Source: Ramlibacter rhizophilus (lineage in GTDB: Bacteria; Pseudomonadota; Gammaproteobacteria; Burkholderiales; Burkholderiaceae_C). From it: 64,000 nucleotides of DNA. The position numbers were made by a program, and so were the translations under genes. This document shows positions 1 to 9,123 of this stretch, in pieces (the stretch's first letter is position 1; every line of letters starts with the position of its first letter). The stretch spans positions 62,001-126,000 of the forward strand of contig NZ_SMLL01000007.1 of NCBI RefSeq assembly GCF_004681965.1. The letters are read 5' to 3'. The notes below the pieces were generated by a model that saw nothing but the letters and a program-made list of their open reading frames with translations, did no database searches and had not been told where the DNA came from.

Positions 1-117
1 CCAGCGGTGGGGGCTCGTTCGCACTAGCTCCGTTCGCAAAATCGATCTGGCGGCCAAGCCTCGATTTCTCTTAGCATCGCAGCCGCTTTGCAAGAACACA
101 TTCCCGGAGACACATCC

Positions 118-1104
118 ATGCTTTTCCAGCGTTCCCGCCGCCTCGGCCTCCTGCTGGCTGCCTCGGCGCTCCTCGCTCCCTGGCTCGCCCAGGCGCAGTC
201 CGCACCCGAGGCCTGGCCCAGCCGGCCCGTCAAGCTCGTCGTGCCCTTTCCGCCGGGCGGACCGACCGACACCGTGGCCCGCCTCATCGGCCAGCAACTT
301 CAGGCGAGCTGGAAGCAGCCGGTGGTGCTGGACTACAAGCCCGGCGGCGGCACCACGCTGGGCACCAACGCGGTGGCCAAGGCGCCAGCCGACGGCTACA
401 CGCTGGGCATGGCCATCAGCGCCCTCACCATCAACCCCAGCCTGGTGGCCAACCTGCCCTACGACACGCGGCGCGACATCGTGGGCGTCTCGCAGGTGGC
501 GCAGGCGCACTTCGGCCTCTTCGCCCATCCCTCGCTGCCCGTGAACTCCATGCCGGAGCTCATCAAGTACGCCAAGGACAACCCCGGCAAGCTCAGCTAT
601 GCGACGCCGGGCGCCGGCACCGGCACGCACCTGGCCGGCGAGATGCTGGGGCACATGGCCGACCTCAAGCTGGTGCACGTGCCCTACAAGGGCAGCGCGC
701 CGGCCCAGCAGGACGTCATCGGCGGCCGCGTGCCGCTGCTCTTCGACGTGCTGTTCTCCTCCATGCCCTTCGTCAAGGACAACCGCCTGAAGGTGCTGGC
801 CCTGTCCAGCCCGCAGCGGGCGGTGTCCAGTCCCGACATTCCCCTCATCGCCGAGTCTGTGCCGGGCTTCAGCGCCATGAGCCTCATCGGCGTGATCGCG
901 CCGGCGGGCCTGCCGCCCGAGCTGCTGCGGAAGATCAGCGCCGACATCGGGCAGGCGGTGCGCTCGCCCGAGGTGACCAGCCGCATGGCCCAGCTCGGCA
1001 TGGAACCCGTGGGCTCCACCTCGGATCAGTACAACGCGCTCATCGCCTCCGAGATCGACAAATGGGCCCGCGTTATCAAGACGGCGGGCATCAAGCTGGA
1101 GTAG
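118..1104 (+). CDS. Bug/TctC-family tripartite tricarboxylate transporter substrate-binding protein
   Basis: This is a 328-residue periplasmic binding protein of the Bug/TctC family, which presents small carboxylates to TctA/TctB-type membrane permeases. The chosen ATG lies 8 bases after a GGAGA ribosome site; an upstream in-frame ATG at 88 would add ten residues before the signal peptide. The first ~27 residues form a signal peptide ending in AQAQ. The mature part opens with the family signature around W-P-S-R-P-V and V-P-F-P-P-G-G (about residues 36-55), followed by the conserved A-D-G-Y-T-L segment near residue 95. It lies 7 bp before a TauD-like dioxygenase and probably shares its transcript, so the ligand may be the dioxygenase substrate (inference). 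No tctA/tctB is nearby. The family call is secure; the ligand is unknown. Confidence 0.92.
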   Translation: MLFQRSRRLGLLLAASALLAPWLAQAQSAPEAWPSRPVKLVVPFPPGGPTDTVARLIGQQLQASWKQPVVLDYKPGGGTTLGTNAVAKAPADGYTLGMAISALTINPSLVANLPYDTRRDIVGVSQVAQAHFGLFAHPSLPVNSMPELIKYAKDNPGKLSYATPGAGTGTHLAGEMLGHMADLKLVHVPYKGSAPAQQDVIGGRVPLLFDVLFSSMPFVKDNRLKVLALSSPQRAVSSPDIPLIAESVPGFSAMSLIGVIAPAGLPPELLRKISADIGQAVRSPEVTSRMAQLGMEPVGSTSDQYNALIASEIDKWARVIKTAGIKLE

Positions 1105-1111
1105 TTGCACC

Positions 1112-1984
1112 ATGTTGACGACCACACGCCCCCTGACCCTGCGCCCGCTGCAGCCCTTCGCCGCCGAAGCGAGCGGCATCGACCTGTCCCAGCCGCTGGA
1201 TGCGGCGGCCGTGCGCGCCATCGAGGACGCGATGGACGAGCACGCCGTGCTGGTCTTTCGCGACCAGCCGCTCACGCAGCACCAGCAGATCGCCTTCGCC
1301 AAGGCCCTGGGGCCGCTGGACGTGGGCCTGCGCAAGCTGCGAAGCGGCCCGCACCGGTTCGACTACAACGAGCTGGCCGACATCTCCAACGTCACGGCCG
1401 ACGGCGAGATCGCCGGCCGCCAGCACGCCAAGATCGTGAGCAACGTGGCCAACCAGCTCTGGCACAGCGACAGCTCCTTCCAGCGCCCGCGCGCCAAGTA
1501 CTCCATGCTGTCCGCCGTGGTGGTGCCGAAGTTCGGCGGCGACACCGAGTTCGCCGACCTGCGCATGGCCTACGACGCGCTGCCCGACTGGCGCAAGCGC
1601 CAGATCGAGGGCCTGCGGGCCCGGCACTACGCGCTGCACTCGCGCTTCATGCTGGGCGACACCGACTACACCGAGGCGCAGAAGCAGGCCATCGAGCCGG
1701 CCTGGTGGCCGCTGGTGCAGACCGACCCGCGCTCGGGCCGCAAGATCCTCTTCGTCGGCATCCATGCCTGCGAGGTGGAGGGAATGACGCTGGCCGAAGG
1801 CCGCATGCTGATCATGGACCTGCTGGAGCACGCCACGCAGCGCGAGTTCGTCTACCGGCACGCATGGCGCGTGGGGGACCTCGTGATGTGGGACAACACC
1901 GCCACCGTCCACCGCGGCCGCTGGTACGACTTCGCCGAGCGGCGCGAGCTGCGCCGTGCCACGACCGAGGAAGTCAGCGCCTGA
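1112..1984 (+). CDS. TauD/TfdA-family Fe(II)/2-oxoglutarate-dependent dioxygenase
   Basis: The 290-residue product has the length and motifs of the TauD/TfdA family, which couples 2-oxoglutarate decarboxylation to hydroxylation of a substrate such as a sulfonate, a phenoxyacetate or another small acid. The iron-binding facial triad is visible as H118-x-D120 in the sequence W-H-S-D-S-S-F and H267 in T-V-H-R-G-R. The arginine-rich segment shortly after (R-R-E-L-R-R-A) would bind the 2-oxoglutarate carboxylate. It follows the upstream TctC gene by 7 bp, with the ribosome site overlapping that gene's stop, so the two look co-transcribed. The pairing of a Bug binding protein with a TauD-like enzyme suggests use of one imported carboxylate or aryloxyacid. 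The actual substrate cannot be read from the sequence. Confidence 0.9.
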   Translation: MLTTTRPLTLRPLQPFAAEASGIDLSQPLDAAAVRAIEDAMDEHAVLVFRDQPLTQHQQIAFAKALGPLDVGLRKLRSGPHRFDYNELADISNVTADGEIAGRQHAKIVSNVANQLWHSDSSFQRPRAKYSMLSAVVVPKFGGDTEFADLRMAYDALPDWRKRQIEGLRARHYALHSRFMLGDTDYTEAQKQAIEPAWWPLVQTDPRSGRKILFVGIHACEVEGMTLAEGRMLIMDLLEHATQREFVYRHAWRVGDLVMWDNTATVHRGRWYDFAERRELRRATTEEVSA

Positions 1985-2139
1985 GCGGGCGGCCTGCGGG
2001 TCAATAGCTCCATCGGGTCCTCGGGAAACCCCAACGGGAGCCGCGCAGCGCCAGGCTGGGCCGTAACAATGGGGGCCCACAGTGACGGCCCGCCTTCGCG
2101 GCGGCCGTCGGCCCTGATCGCCGCCCGAGAACCGCCTGC

Positions 2140-2928
2140 ATGTCCCGTCGCGCACCGATTCCGATCCTGTCCTACCACCAGACCGACGGCGCGCCGCCGG
2201 GCCGCCTTCCCCACCGCAGTTTCGTGCTGCCGCCGGCCCGCTTCGCGCGGCAGATGCGGGCCCTGCGCCGACTGGGATGGACCGGCTTGTCGATGCGCGA
2301 GCTGGAGCCCTACCTGCGCGGCGAGCGGCAGGGCAAGGTGGTGGGCATCACCCTGGACGACGGCTACCTCAACAACCTGCAGCACGCCATGCCGGTGCTG
2401 CGCGAGCTGGGATTCACCGCCACCTCCTTCGTCGTGAGCCAGCGCATCGGTGCGAGCAACGACTGGGACGCAGGCAAGGGCATTCCCGGCGTGCCCCTGA
2501 TGGACGCCGTGCAGTTGCGCGCCTGGATGGACGCGGGCATGGAGGTCGGCGCCCACACCCGGCACCACGTGGACCTGCTCACCTGCGACGAGGAGCGTGC
2601 CCGCGAGGAGATCGCCGGCAGCAAGCAGGAGCTGGAGCAGCTCCTGGGCTGCGAGGTGCGCAGCTTCTGCTTTCCCTATGGCCGGTACCGTGAACCGCAT
2701 GTGGAGATGGCGCGCCAGGCCGGCTTCGCCACGGCCACCACTTCCGAGAGCGAGCGCGCTGCCGAGGGATGCGACCTGCTGTGCCTGCCCCGCATCTCGG
2801 TCCTGCGCGACAGCTCGCTGCCCATGCTGCTGGCCCGGGTGGCCACGGGCTACGAGGACTGGCGGCGCAGCCTGGGGCGACAGGCCCGCCCGCTGCTTCG
2901 GTCCTGGCGGGCGCAACCGGCGCCCTGA
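2140..2928 (+). CDS. Polysaccharide deacetylase family protein (NodB-homology, carbohydrate esterase 4)
   Basis: The 262-residue protein carries the NodB/CE4 fold motifs. Motif 1 is T-L-D-D-G-Y with the catalytic and metal-binding aspartates at 73-74. Motif 2 is H139-T-R-H-H143, the two metal-ligand histidines. The short F-C-F-P-Y-G-R segment follows in the second half. The start I-L-S-Y-H is typical of the PgaB/IcaB-like single-domain group. Enzymes of this family remove acetyl groups from N-acetylated or O-acetylated polysaccharides. No signal peptide or membrane segment is evident, so the protein may act in the cytoplasm or on lipid-linked precursors. The convergent neighbour is a FemAB/GNAT-like protein, a frequent companion in exopolysaccharide or exosortase-type loci, but no glycosyltransferases or polymerases lie nearby. 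Confidence 0.88.
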   Translation: MSRRAPIPILSYHQTDGAPPGRLPHRSFVLPPARFARQMRALRRLGWTGLSMRELEPYLRGERQGKVVGITLDDGYLNNLQHAMPVLRELGFTATSFVVSQRIGASNDWDAGKGIPGVPLMDAVQLRAWMDAGMEVGAHTRHHVDLLTCDEERAREEIAGSKQELEQLLGCEVRSFCFPYGRYREPHVEMARQAGFATATTSESERAAEGCDLLCLPRISVLRDSSLPMLLARVATGYEDWRRSLGRQARPLLRSWRAQPAP

Positions 2929-2970
2929 CGCGGGCGGCCGCGCCCACGCTCCTGTCCTCGTGTCCGGCCA

Positions 2971-4023
2971 CTAGCCGGTGACCAGGCGCCTGGCGCGTCG
3001 CACCAGCGGCTTGATCGGCGCCAGCCACGGCGACTGCCGCAGCCACTGGCGCAGCCCGCCACGCGCCGCCTCCATCGCGGCGAGCGGACCGGGCCGGAAC
3101 ACCCAGCCCTCGGCCAGCGGCGAGGCGCAGTCGGCGAAGCTGTGCTTGTAGGCGTCGTCCCCCTTGCCCAGGTCCAGCAGCCGGTGGCCCTCCTCGGCGG
3201 CGGCGTGCGCGACCGCCATCAGCAGCTGCGCGCCGGGGGAATGGCGGGCGTGCTCGTGCGCGTACACCGGGAACCACCAGTGCCACACGGCCTCCGATCG
3301 CATGCCCAGGTGCGCCCCCACGAGCTGGTCGCCGGCAAAGAGAGCCGACAGTCTGCCGCCGAAGCCCGGCGCCTGGCAGTGCCACAGGCGCTCGGCCAGC
3401 TCGCGCGTCCAGGCCTGCGAGAAGAAGTCGGGCACGCCGGTGCGGCGGCACTGCTCGGACTTCAGCCGCAGCACCGTCTCGAACACGCGCCGGTCCTGGC
3501 TGTTGGCTTCGAAGCGCAGCGGCCCGAGCTCGCGGGCCATCTTGCGCGCCTTGCGGTCGAGCTCCGCGATGCGGCGGCCGCCGGCGGCGACGCGGGCCTG
3601 CTTCCAGGCGGCGAAGCCCCGCGAGAGGTCCAGCCCGGGCGACTCGGCCCGCCGCGTGCTTCGCTGCGGCGCCTGCGACAGCGGCAGGTGGTCGAAGGCC
3701 CAGAAAGCCAGGCCGCACGCCTTCAGCAGGGCCGCCCAGTCGATGGGCTGCCCTGGCGCGCAGATGAGTCCGTGATGGTCCGAGAGCCCGCCGCCCACCG
3801 GCTGGCCGCGGCCGCCGCGCCGCTGGTGCGGGAAGTAGCCGACGACGCCGCGTGCGTCCTCCAGCACGGCCACGCGCACGTCGTCCCGCGTGCAGGCCAC
3901 CTGCTGCGTGAACTCGGGGGAGAAGTACGGGCTGGCAAGGGCGGGGTTGGACTGCTGCAGCGCGCGCCAGTGCGCCAGCGTGCCTGCATCCATCTCCAGT
4001 GCGCCCATCAGGGAAAGCTTCAT
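2971..4023 (-). CDS. GNAT/FemAB-like (CelD/BcsL family) acyltransferase
   Basis: The 350-residue product resembles the CelD/BcsL-like GNAT proteins often found with polysaccharide export or cellulose genes. An N-terminal region with P-Y-F-S-P-E-F-T (about 30-37) is followed by the second GNAT half, which has G-G-R-L-S-A-L-F-A-G-D and then H-W-W-F-P-V-Y. The L-L-D-L-G-K-G-D-D-A-Y-K segment near residue 295 is a hallmark of this family. The ATG at 4023 was preferred over the in-frame ATG 23 codons upstream because the family begins close to M-K-L-S-L. It converges on the deacetylase with only about 40 bases between them. The role, acyl transfer onto a cell-surface polysaccharide or related precursor, is inferred from the family. 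Confidence 0.8.
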   Translation of the reverse strand: MKLSLMGALEMDAGTLAHWRALQQSNPALASPYFSPEFTQQVACTRDDVRVAVLEDARGVVGYFPHQRRGGRGQPVGGGLSDHHGLICAPGQPIDWAALLKACGLAFWAFDHLPLSQAPQRSTRRAESPGLDLSRGFAAWKQARVAAGGRRIAELDRKARKMARELGPLRFEANSQDRRVFETVLRLKSEQCRRTGVPDFFSQAWTRELAERLWHCQAPGFGGRLSALFAGDQLVGAHLGMRSEAVWHWWFPVYAHEHARHSPGAQLLMAVAHAAAEEGHRLLDLGKGDDAYKHSFADCASPLAEGWVFRPGPLAAMEAARGGLRQWLRQSPWLAPIKPLVRRARRLVTG

Positions 4024-4101
4024 CGGTTCGGCGTCCTTCGCGAGGCCTTCACGATACGTGGCTTTGCCTCGGCCGTGGGGTGATTGGCGCACCGCCTGCG
4101 C

Positions 4102-5598
4102 TCAGGGTCCTGCGCGCGGCACGCGGTCGCGCCACCACTTGCGCCGCTCGCTGATGCGCTCGAAGGCGAACAGGCTGCCCACCGCGCCGCCGATGGACGA
4201 GAGGCTGTCCAGCGAGCGCCAGGCCTCCAGCGCGAACGCCTGCACGACCAGGCGCTCGCTGACCTCCGCGCCTTCCTGCACCCGTGAAAGCGCGTGCATC
4301 ACGTACAGGCCGAGCAGGGCCGAGATCGCGAACAGGAACTCCCAGTGCGCGAAGGACACGATGGCCCGCTCGCCGGCGCTGCCGGGCAGTGTCCAGCGCA
4401 CCACGGCCGAGAGTTCGCTGGTCTTGAAGCTCTGCGCCAGCGCGCCTGCCGCGATGGGCGCCACGCCGCCGGCGATGGCCGAGACCAGGCCGATCGCCGC
4501 CAGGTAGGCCGTTCCCTGGCCCTGCGGCGCGAGCTTCAGGCCCAGGTTGCCGGTCGCCAGGCCGATGCCGCCCGTGGCCACGCCCATCACCACGTGCAGG
4601 CCGGCCAGCAGCGCGAGCTGCCAGTTCGGAAGGGACACGGCATCGACGAACACCAGCGCCAGCACGCTCGCGAAGTGCACCGGCAGCACCACGGCCAGCA
4701 CGCTCTTGTTGGAGAGGCGATCCGACAGCCGCCCCCACAGGTAAAGCGTCAGGGCGTTGGCGAGCTGGCTGAGGACCCACAGCTGCGTCACCGTGCCCAC
4801 CGGGTAGCCGCGCTGGCGAATGAGATAGACCGTGACGAAGGGGGCGGCCACGTTCGCGGCCACGGTCCACGCCCCCATGAAGACCAGCAGGCGACGGAAG
4901 TTGGTGTCGCGAAAGGGCGCGGCCAGGCGTTCGCCCATGCGCACCTTGGGCCCGGCGTCCTGCATCAGCGGCTCGGGCGCGCGGGCGAGGTAGGCCGAGC
5001 TCACGAAGCCTGCCAGCGCGGCCAGCACGAAGGCCAGGCCGTAGGCGTGCAGCTTGGGCTCGAAGCCGCCGTGGTCCACCAGCGCGCCCGCGGCCAAAGT
5101 GCCCACGCAGGCCAGCAGCGTGCCGAAGAAGAGGCGCCGGGCGAAGAAGTGGCCCAGCTCGCGGGGCGGAATGAGCTGGTGCAGCCAGGAGTTGACGGCG
5201 CAGGCGCCGATGGCGTTGAGCGATGCGATGAGCGCCTGCGCGGCCACCAGCAGGGCCAGCGCCAGCGGCAGCGAGGGCAGGAAGGGCAGCACCGCCATCG
5301 CCAGCACGACGCATCGCGCCAGGGTGACGCTCACCACGCCGATGGCACGGCGCTGTCGCAGCCGCTCGATCAACAGCGTGGCCGGCAGCTGCAGCGCCTG
5401 GGCCATGAAGGGAATGGCCGCGAGCACGCCCACCATCAGCGGCTGCGCGCCGAGCGCGAGCGCGAAGGCGGTGAGGATCACGCCGCCCGCGAAGGCACCG
5501 GACAGGCTGGCCCAAGCCAGGTCCTGCACCAGGGCGCGCTGCCCGGCCGCGAGTTCGGCCGGCGAGATCGAGGGCGCCGGGGCCAGCACGGTCACCAC
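4102..5598 (-). CDS. MFS transporter
   Basis: This is a 498-residue, very hydrophobic protein with about twelve membrane-spanning segments in two bundles, matching major facilitator superfamily architecture. A basic loop follows the first pair of helices (I-E-R-L-R-Q-R-R, near residue 80), the usual position of the MFS loop 2-3 motif. A second such site (W-G-R-L-S-D-R-L-S-N-K) lies near residue 285 at the start of the second bundle. The start is GTG, with a GGAGA ribosome site about 9 bases upstream. A longer-than-usual cytoplasmic C-terminal tail of about 60 residues follows the last helix. It lies downstream of maeB on the same strand, separated by 115 bp. Substrate is not predictable; subfamilies of this type include efflux pumps and nutrient permeases. 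Confidence 0.88.
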   Translation of the reverse strand: MVTVLAPAPSISPAELAAGQRALVQDLAWASLSGAFAGGVILTAFALALGAQPLMVGVLAAIPFMAQALQLPATLLIERLRQRRAIGVVSVTLARCVVLAMAVLPFLPSLPLALALLVAAQALIASLNAIGACAVNSWLHQLIPPRELGHFFARRLFFGTLLACVGTLAAGALVDHGGFEPKLHAYGLAFVLAALAGFVSSAYLARAPEPLMQDAGPKVRMGERLAAPFRDTNFRRLLVFMGAWTVAANVAAPFVTVYLIRQRGYPVGTVTQLWVLSQLANALTLYLWGRLSDRLSNKSVLAVVLPVHFASVLALVFVDAVSLPNWQLALLAGLHVVMGVATGGIGLATGNLGLKLAPQGQGTAYLAAIGLVSAIAGGVAPIAAGALAQSFKTSELSAVVRWTLPGSAGERAIVSFAHWEFLFAISALLGLYVMHALSRVQEGAEVSERLVVQAFALEAWRSLDSLSSIGGAVGSLFAFERISERRKWWRDRVPRAGP

Positions 5599-5713
5599 GC
5601 TCAGGGGTCTCCGCTTGCTTCACCACCCGCGCGGGCGTGGCGTGTTCACAGGCGCAAGACCGTAGCAGACGCCCCCGCGCCGAGGGGGCCGGGGCAACCG
5701 TTGGTTGCGCTTT

Positions 5714-8005
5714 TCAGCCGCGGCCGGCCGCCGCGGCGAGCGCCGTCATGTTGACGATGCGCCGCACCGTGGCCGAGGGCGTGAGCACGTGCACCGGCGC
5801 CTTCGCGCCCAGGAGCAGCGGGCCGACCGTGATGCCGTGGCCGCCGGTGATCTTCAGCACGTTGAACAGGATGTTGGCCGCATCCAGCGTGGGGCAGATC
5901 AGGATGTTGGCTTCGCCGCTGAGCGTGCTGTCCATGAGGCTGGCGCGGCGGATCGTCTCCGACAGCGCGGCGTCGCCCTGCAGCTCGCCGTCGCACTCCA
6001 CGTCCGGTGCCATGCGCACGAAGAGCTCGCGCGCCTGCCGCATCTTGGCGGCCGAGCCGCGCGGCGAGGAGCCATAGTTGCTGTGCGAGAGGAAGGCCAC
6101 CTTGGGCGGCAGGCCGAAGCGCCGCACCTGCTCGGCAGCCATGCGCGCGATGTGCGCCAGCAGCTCGGCGTCCGGGTCCTCGTGCACGTAGGTGTCGGCG
6201 ATGAAGAGCGTGCGGTCCTGCAGCATGAGGCCGTTGAGCGTGGCCAGGTCGGGCGCGCCCTCTTCACGGCCGACCACGTCGCGCACGTGCTCCAGGTGGT
6301 GGTCGAAGCGGCCCAGGAGGCCGCAGAGCATGGCGTCGGCGTCGCCCAGCACCACGCCCAGCGCGCCGATCAGCGTGTTGGAGCGGCGCACCGCCGACTT
6401 GGCGGCCTCGGGCGTGATGCCCTTGCGGCCCATGAGCCGGTGGTAGGTCTCCCAGTACTGGCGGAAGCGCACATCGCTCTCGGGGTTGACGCACTCCACG
6501 TCGCGCCCGAGCTTCAGGCGCAGGCCCGCCTTTGTGATGCGCGCCTCGATGACTGCCGGGCGGCCGATGAGGATGGGCTGCGCGAGCTGCTCGTCCAGCG
6601 CGAGCTGGGCCGCGCGCAGCACGCGCTCGTCCTCGCCCTCGGCATAGGCCACGCGCTTGCGCGCGGCGGCCTTGGCCGCGATGAAGACCGGCCGCATGAT
6701 CATCCCGGTCTGGTAGACGAAGCGCGTGAGGCTCTGCGTGTACGCCTCGTAGTCGGCGATGGGGCGGGTCGCCACGCCCGATTCCTCCGCGGCCCGCGCC
6801 ACGGCCGGCGCGATGCGCAGGATCAGGCGCGAGTCGAAGGGCGTGGGGATGATGTAGTCGGGGCCGAAGGCCAGTTCGGTGCCGGCGTAGGCGTTGGCCA
6901 CTTCCTCGCTGATGTCGGCCTTGGCCAGCGCGGCGATTTCGCGCACGCAGGCGAGCTTCATGGCCTCGGTGATCTTGGTTGCGCCGCAGTCCAGCGCCCC
7001 CCGGAAGATGAAGGGGAAGCACAGGACGTTGTTGACCTGGTTGGGGTAATCCGAGCGGCCGGTGGCGATGATGCAGTCGGGCCGCGCCTGGCGCGCCAGC
7101 TCGGGCCGGATCTCCGGCTCGGGGTTGGCCAGTGCCAGGATGATCGGCTTGTCCGCCATGGTCTGGACCATCTCGGGCGTGAGCACGCCGGCGGTGGAGC
7201 AGCCGAGGAACACGTCGGCTCCCTGCACCACGTCGGCCAGCGTGCGGGCGGAGGTGTCCTGCGCGTACGCGGCCTTGGACTCGTCGTAGCCGCCGGGGCG
7301 GCCCTGGTACACCACGCCCTTGGAATCGACCATGTAGATGTTGCGCTTGGACACACCCAGGCCCACCATCAGGTCCAGGCAGGCGATGGCCGCCGCGCCG
7401 GCACCGGAGGAGACCAGCTTCACCTCGCCGATGCGCTTGCCCACCAGCTCCAGGCCGTTGAGCAGCGCGGCGCAGGAGATGATGGCCGTGCCGTGCTGGT
7501 CGTCGTGGAACACGGGGATGTTCAGCCGCTCGCGCAGCTTGCGCTCGATGTAGAAGCACTCCGGCGCCTTGATGTCCTCCAGGTTCACGCCGCCCAGCGT
7601 GGGCTCCAGCGCCGCCACGATGTCCACCAGCTTGTCGGGGTCGCGCTCGGCCAGCTCGATGTCGAACACGTCGATGCCGGCGAACTTCTTGAACAGGCAC
7701 CCCTTGCCTTCCATCACCGGCTTGCCCGCCAGCGGCCCGATGTCGCCCAGGCCCAGCACGGCCGTGCCGTTGGTCACCACGCCCACCAGGTTGCCGCGCG
7801 CCGTGTACTCGGCCGCGAGCGACGGGTCGGCCTGGATGTCCAGGCAGGGGTAGGCCACGCCGGGCGAGTAGGCCAGCGACAGGTCGCGCTGGTTGGACAG
7901 GGGCTTGGTGGGCGTCACCGAAATCTTGCCGCGCCCGGGGCTGCGGTGGTATTCGCGTGCGGCATCGCGCAGGGCCAGTTCGGCCTGGCTGCTGGGTTCT
8001 TTCAT
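5714..8005 (-). CDS. maeB: NADP-dependent malic enzyme with C-terminal phosphotransacetylase-like domain
   Basis: The 763-residue product is the long bacterial malic enzyme, converting malate to pyruvate, CO2 and NADPH. The N-terminal part (about 1-170) has the malic domain with S-P-G-V-A-Y-P and the tract from [20 protein letters not shown] to F-H-D-D-Q-H-G-T-A. The NAD(P)-binding domain follows (about 170-420), with [10 protein letters not shown]. The C-terminal 330 residues form a PTA-like domain that in MaeB is regulatory rather than phosphotransacetylase-active. The ATG at 8005 has an AAAGGA site at good spacing; the open frame extends upstream only as non-coding sequence. Length and order match E. 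coli MaeB (about 759 residues). It sits alone between an MFS gene and the catabolic operon. Confidence 0.97.
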   Translation of the reverse strand: MKEPSSQAELALRDAAREYHRSPGRGKISVTPTKPLSNQRDLSLAYSPGVAYPCLDIQADPSLAAEYTARGNLVGVVTNGTAVLGLGDIGPLAGKPVMEGKGCLFKKFAGIDVFDIELAERDPDKLVDIVAALEPTLGGVNLEDIKAPECFYIERKLRERLNIPVFHDDQHGTAIISCAALLNGLELVGKRIGEVKLVSSGAGAAAIACLDLMVGLGVSKRNIYMVDSKGVVYQGRPGGYDESKAAYAQDTSARTLADVVQGADVFLGCSTAGVLTPEMVQTMADKPIILALANPEPEIRPELARQARPDCIIATGRSDYPNQVNNVLCFPFIFRGALDCGATKITEAMKLACVREIAALAKADISEEVANAYAGTELAFGPDYIIPTPFDSRLILRIAPAVARAAEESGVATRPIADYEAYTQSLTRFVYQTGMIMRPVFIAAKAAARKRVAYAEGEDERVLRAAQLALDEQLAQPILIGRPAVIEARITKAGLRLKLGRDVECVNPESDVRFRQYWETYHRLMGRKGITPEAAKSAVRRSNTLIGALGVVLGDADAMLCGLLGRFDHHLEHVRDVVGREEGAPDLATLNGLMLQDRTLFIADTYVHEDPDAELLAHIARMAAEQVRRFGLPPKVAFLSHSNYGSSPRGSAAKMRQARELFVRMAPDVECDGELQGDAALSETIRRASLMDSTLSGEANILICPTLDAANILFNVLKITGGHGITVGPLLLGAKAPVHVLTPSATVRRIVNMTALAAAAGRG

Positions 8006-8171
8006 GGCGTCCTTTCCGCGCCGCGGTGGCGGCGCCTGTCTCCGGTGGAATCGACAGCATAGCGGGGGCCGCATGCGCGGCGCACCCTCGGAATCACCAT
8101 GCGCCGCACCGATGCGGCAGGCGCTGCCGTCGGGGAACGTGGGTGCGCAGGCAGGGGCGCGGCCCCCGGCA

Positions 8172-9104
8172 TCAGGCGCGCGCCCGAGGCAGGACCTGGC
8201 CGGCCGTCTCCAGGCGCACACGCAGCACGGTGCCATGGGTGGAATCGGTGCAGTACAGCGTCCTGTGGCCTTCGCCGCCGAAGGCGACGTTGGTCAGGGA
8301 GGCGCCGCGCGGCCCTTGCACCACTTGCTCCGGCTCCGCATACCGGTTCAGCACCCACACGACGCCGAGGCCGGGATTGGCGACCAGCAGGCGCCCGTCG
8401 GCATCCATCGCCAGGCCATCCGGGCCGCTGGGTCCCTGCGAGGTGAAGAACTGCCCCGCCTTGGACACGCTGCCGTCGGCCAGGAGCGGCATCCGCCAGA
8501 CGCAATTGCCGCGCGTGGCCGCGACGAAGAGGAAGCGTTCGTCCGTCGACAGCACGATGCCGTTCGGACTCGGCACGTTGGACAGCAGCAGGTCGAGGCG
8601 GCCCTCGGTGCCCAGGCGATAGACCCGGCCCGTGGGATCGTGCAGGCCGGTCTGGCCCTGGTCGGTGAAGTACAGGTTGCCGCGCGAGTCGAACACCAGG
8701 TCGTTGAGGCCCTTGAAGCGCTCGCTGTTGCGGCGTTCGAGGAAGGGACGGACCCGTCCGCTCGACACCTCCACGACCATCAGGCCGTTCTTGTAGTCCG
8801 TGACCAGCAACTCGCCCTCGTTCATGAACTTCATGCCGTTGGGCTCGCCGTCCCACTGCGCCACGAGGTCCCAGTGGCCCTGGGGGTCGATGCGGAACAC
8901 GCGGCCGAAGGGAATGTCGGTGACGAAGAGATTGCCCGCGCCATCGACCACCGGCCCTTCGAGGAAGGAGTCGACCAGCCGCCCGCCCTGGTTCACGTCG
9001 GCCCACGGGCTGCGCACCCCCGTGCGCCTGAACGCGTCCGGCATGGAGGTGAACAGCTCGAAATCGAGGAACGCAGGTGGATGGCGCAGGAACATGACGG
9101 TCAC
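8172..9104 (-). CDS. SMP-30/gluconolactonase/LRE family protein (lactonase-like beta-propeller)
   Basis: The 310-residue protein belongs to the SMP-30/gluconolactonase family, six-bladed propellers that hydrolyse sugar or other lactones with a bound divalent metal. Visible marks are the early E-G-P-V-V-D (metal-ligand glutamate), the N-D-L-V-F-D-S-R-G-N-L-Y-F-T-D blade, and later P-N-G-I-V-L-S and D-G-L-A-M-D-A-D-G-R-L, all canonical. The reading-frame start is GTG at 9104 with no clear ribosome site; an ATG three codons downstream at 9095 is equally plausible. It is the last gene of the minus-strand catabolic operon, 19 bp after a TctC gene. In context it probably opens a lactone intermediate produced by the upstream dehydrogenase or cyclase (inference). 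Confidence 0.88.
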   Translation of the reverse strand: MTVMFLRHPPAFLDFELFTSMPDAFRRTGVRSPWADVNQGGRLVDSFLEGPVVDGAGNLFVTDIPFGRVFRIDPQGHWDLVAQWDGEPNGMKFMNEGELLVTDYKNGLMVVEVSSGRVRPFLERRNSERFKGLNDLVFDSRGNLYFTDQGQTGLHDPTGRVYRLGTEGRLDLLLSNVPSPNGIVLSTDERFLFVAATRGNCVWRMPLLADGSVSKAGQFFTSQGPSGPDGLAMDADGRLLVANPGLGVVWVLNRYAEPEQVVQGPRGASLTNVAFGGEGHRTLYCTDSTHGTVLRVRLETAGQVLPRARA

Positions 9105-9123
9105 CGGGATGCTGGCACGAGCC

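Noticed and set aside
5705..8062. 785-codon open frame on the plus strand opposite maeB
   Set aside because: It is a GC-rich shadow frame with His/Arg/Gly-rich low-complexity translation and no ribosome site; the minus-strand malic enzyme is conserved along its whole length.
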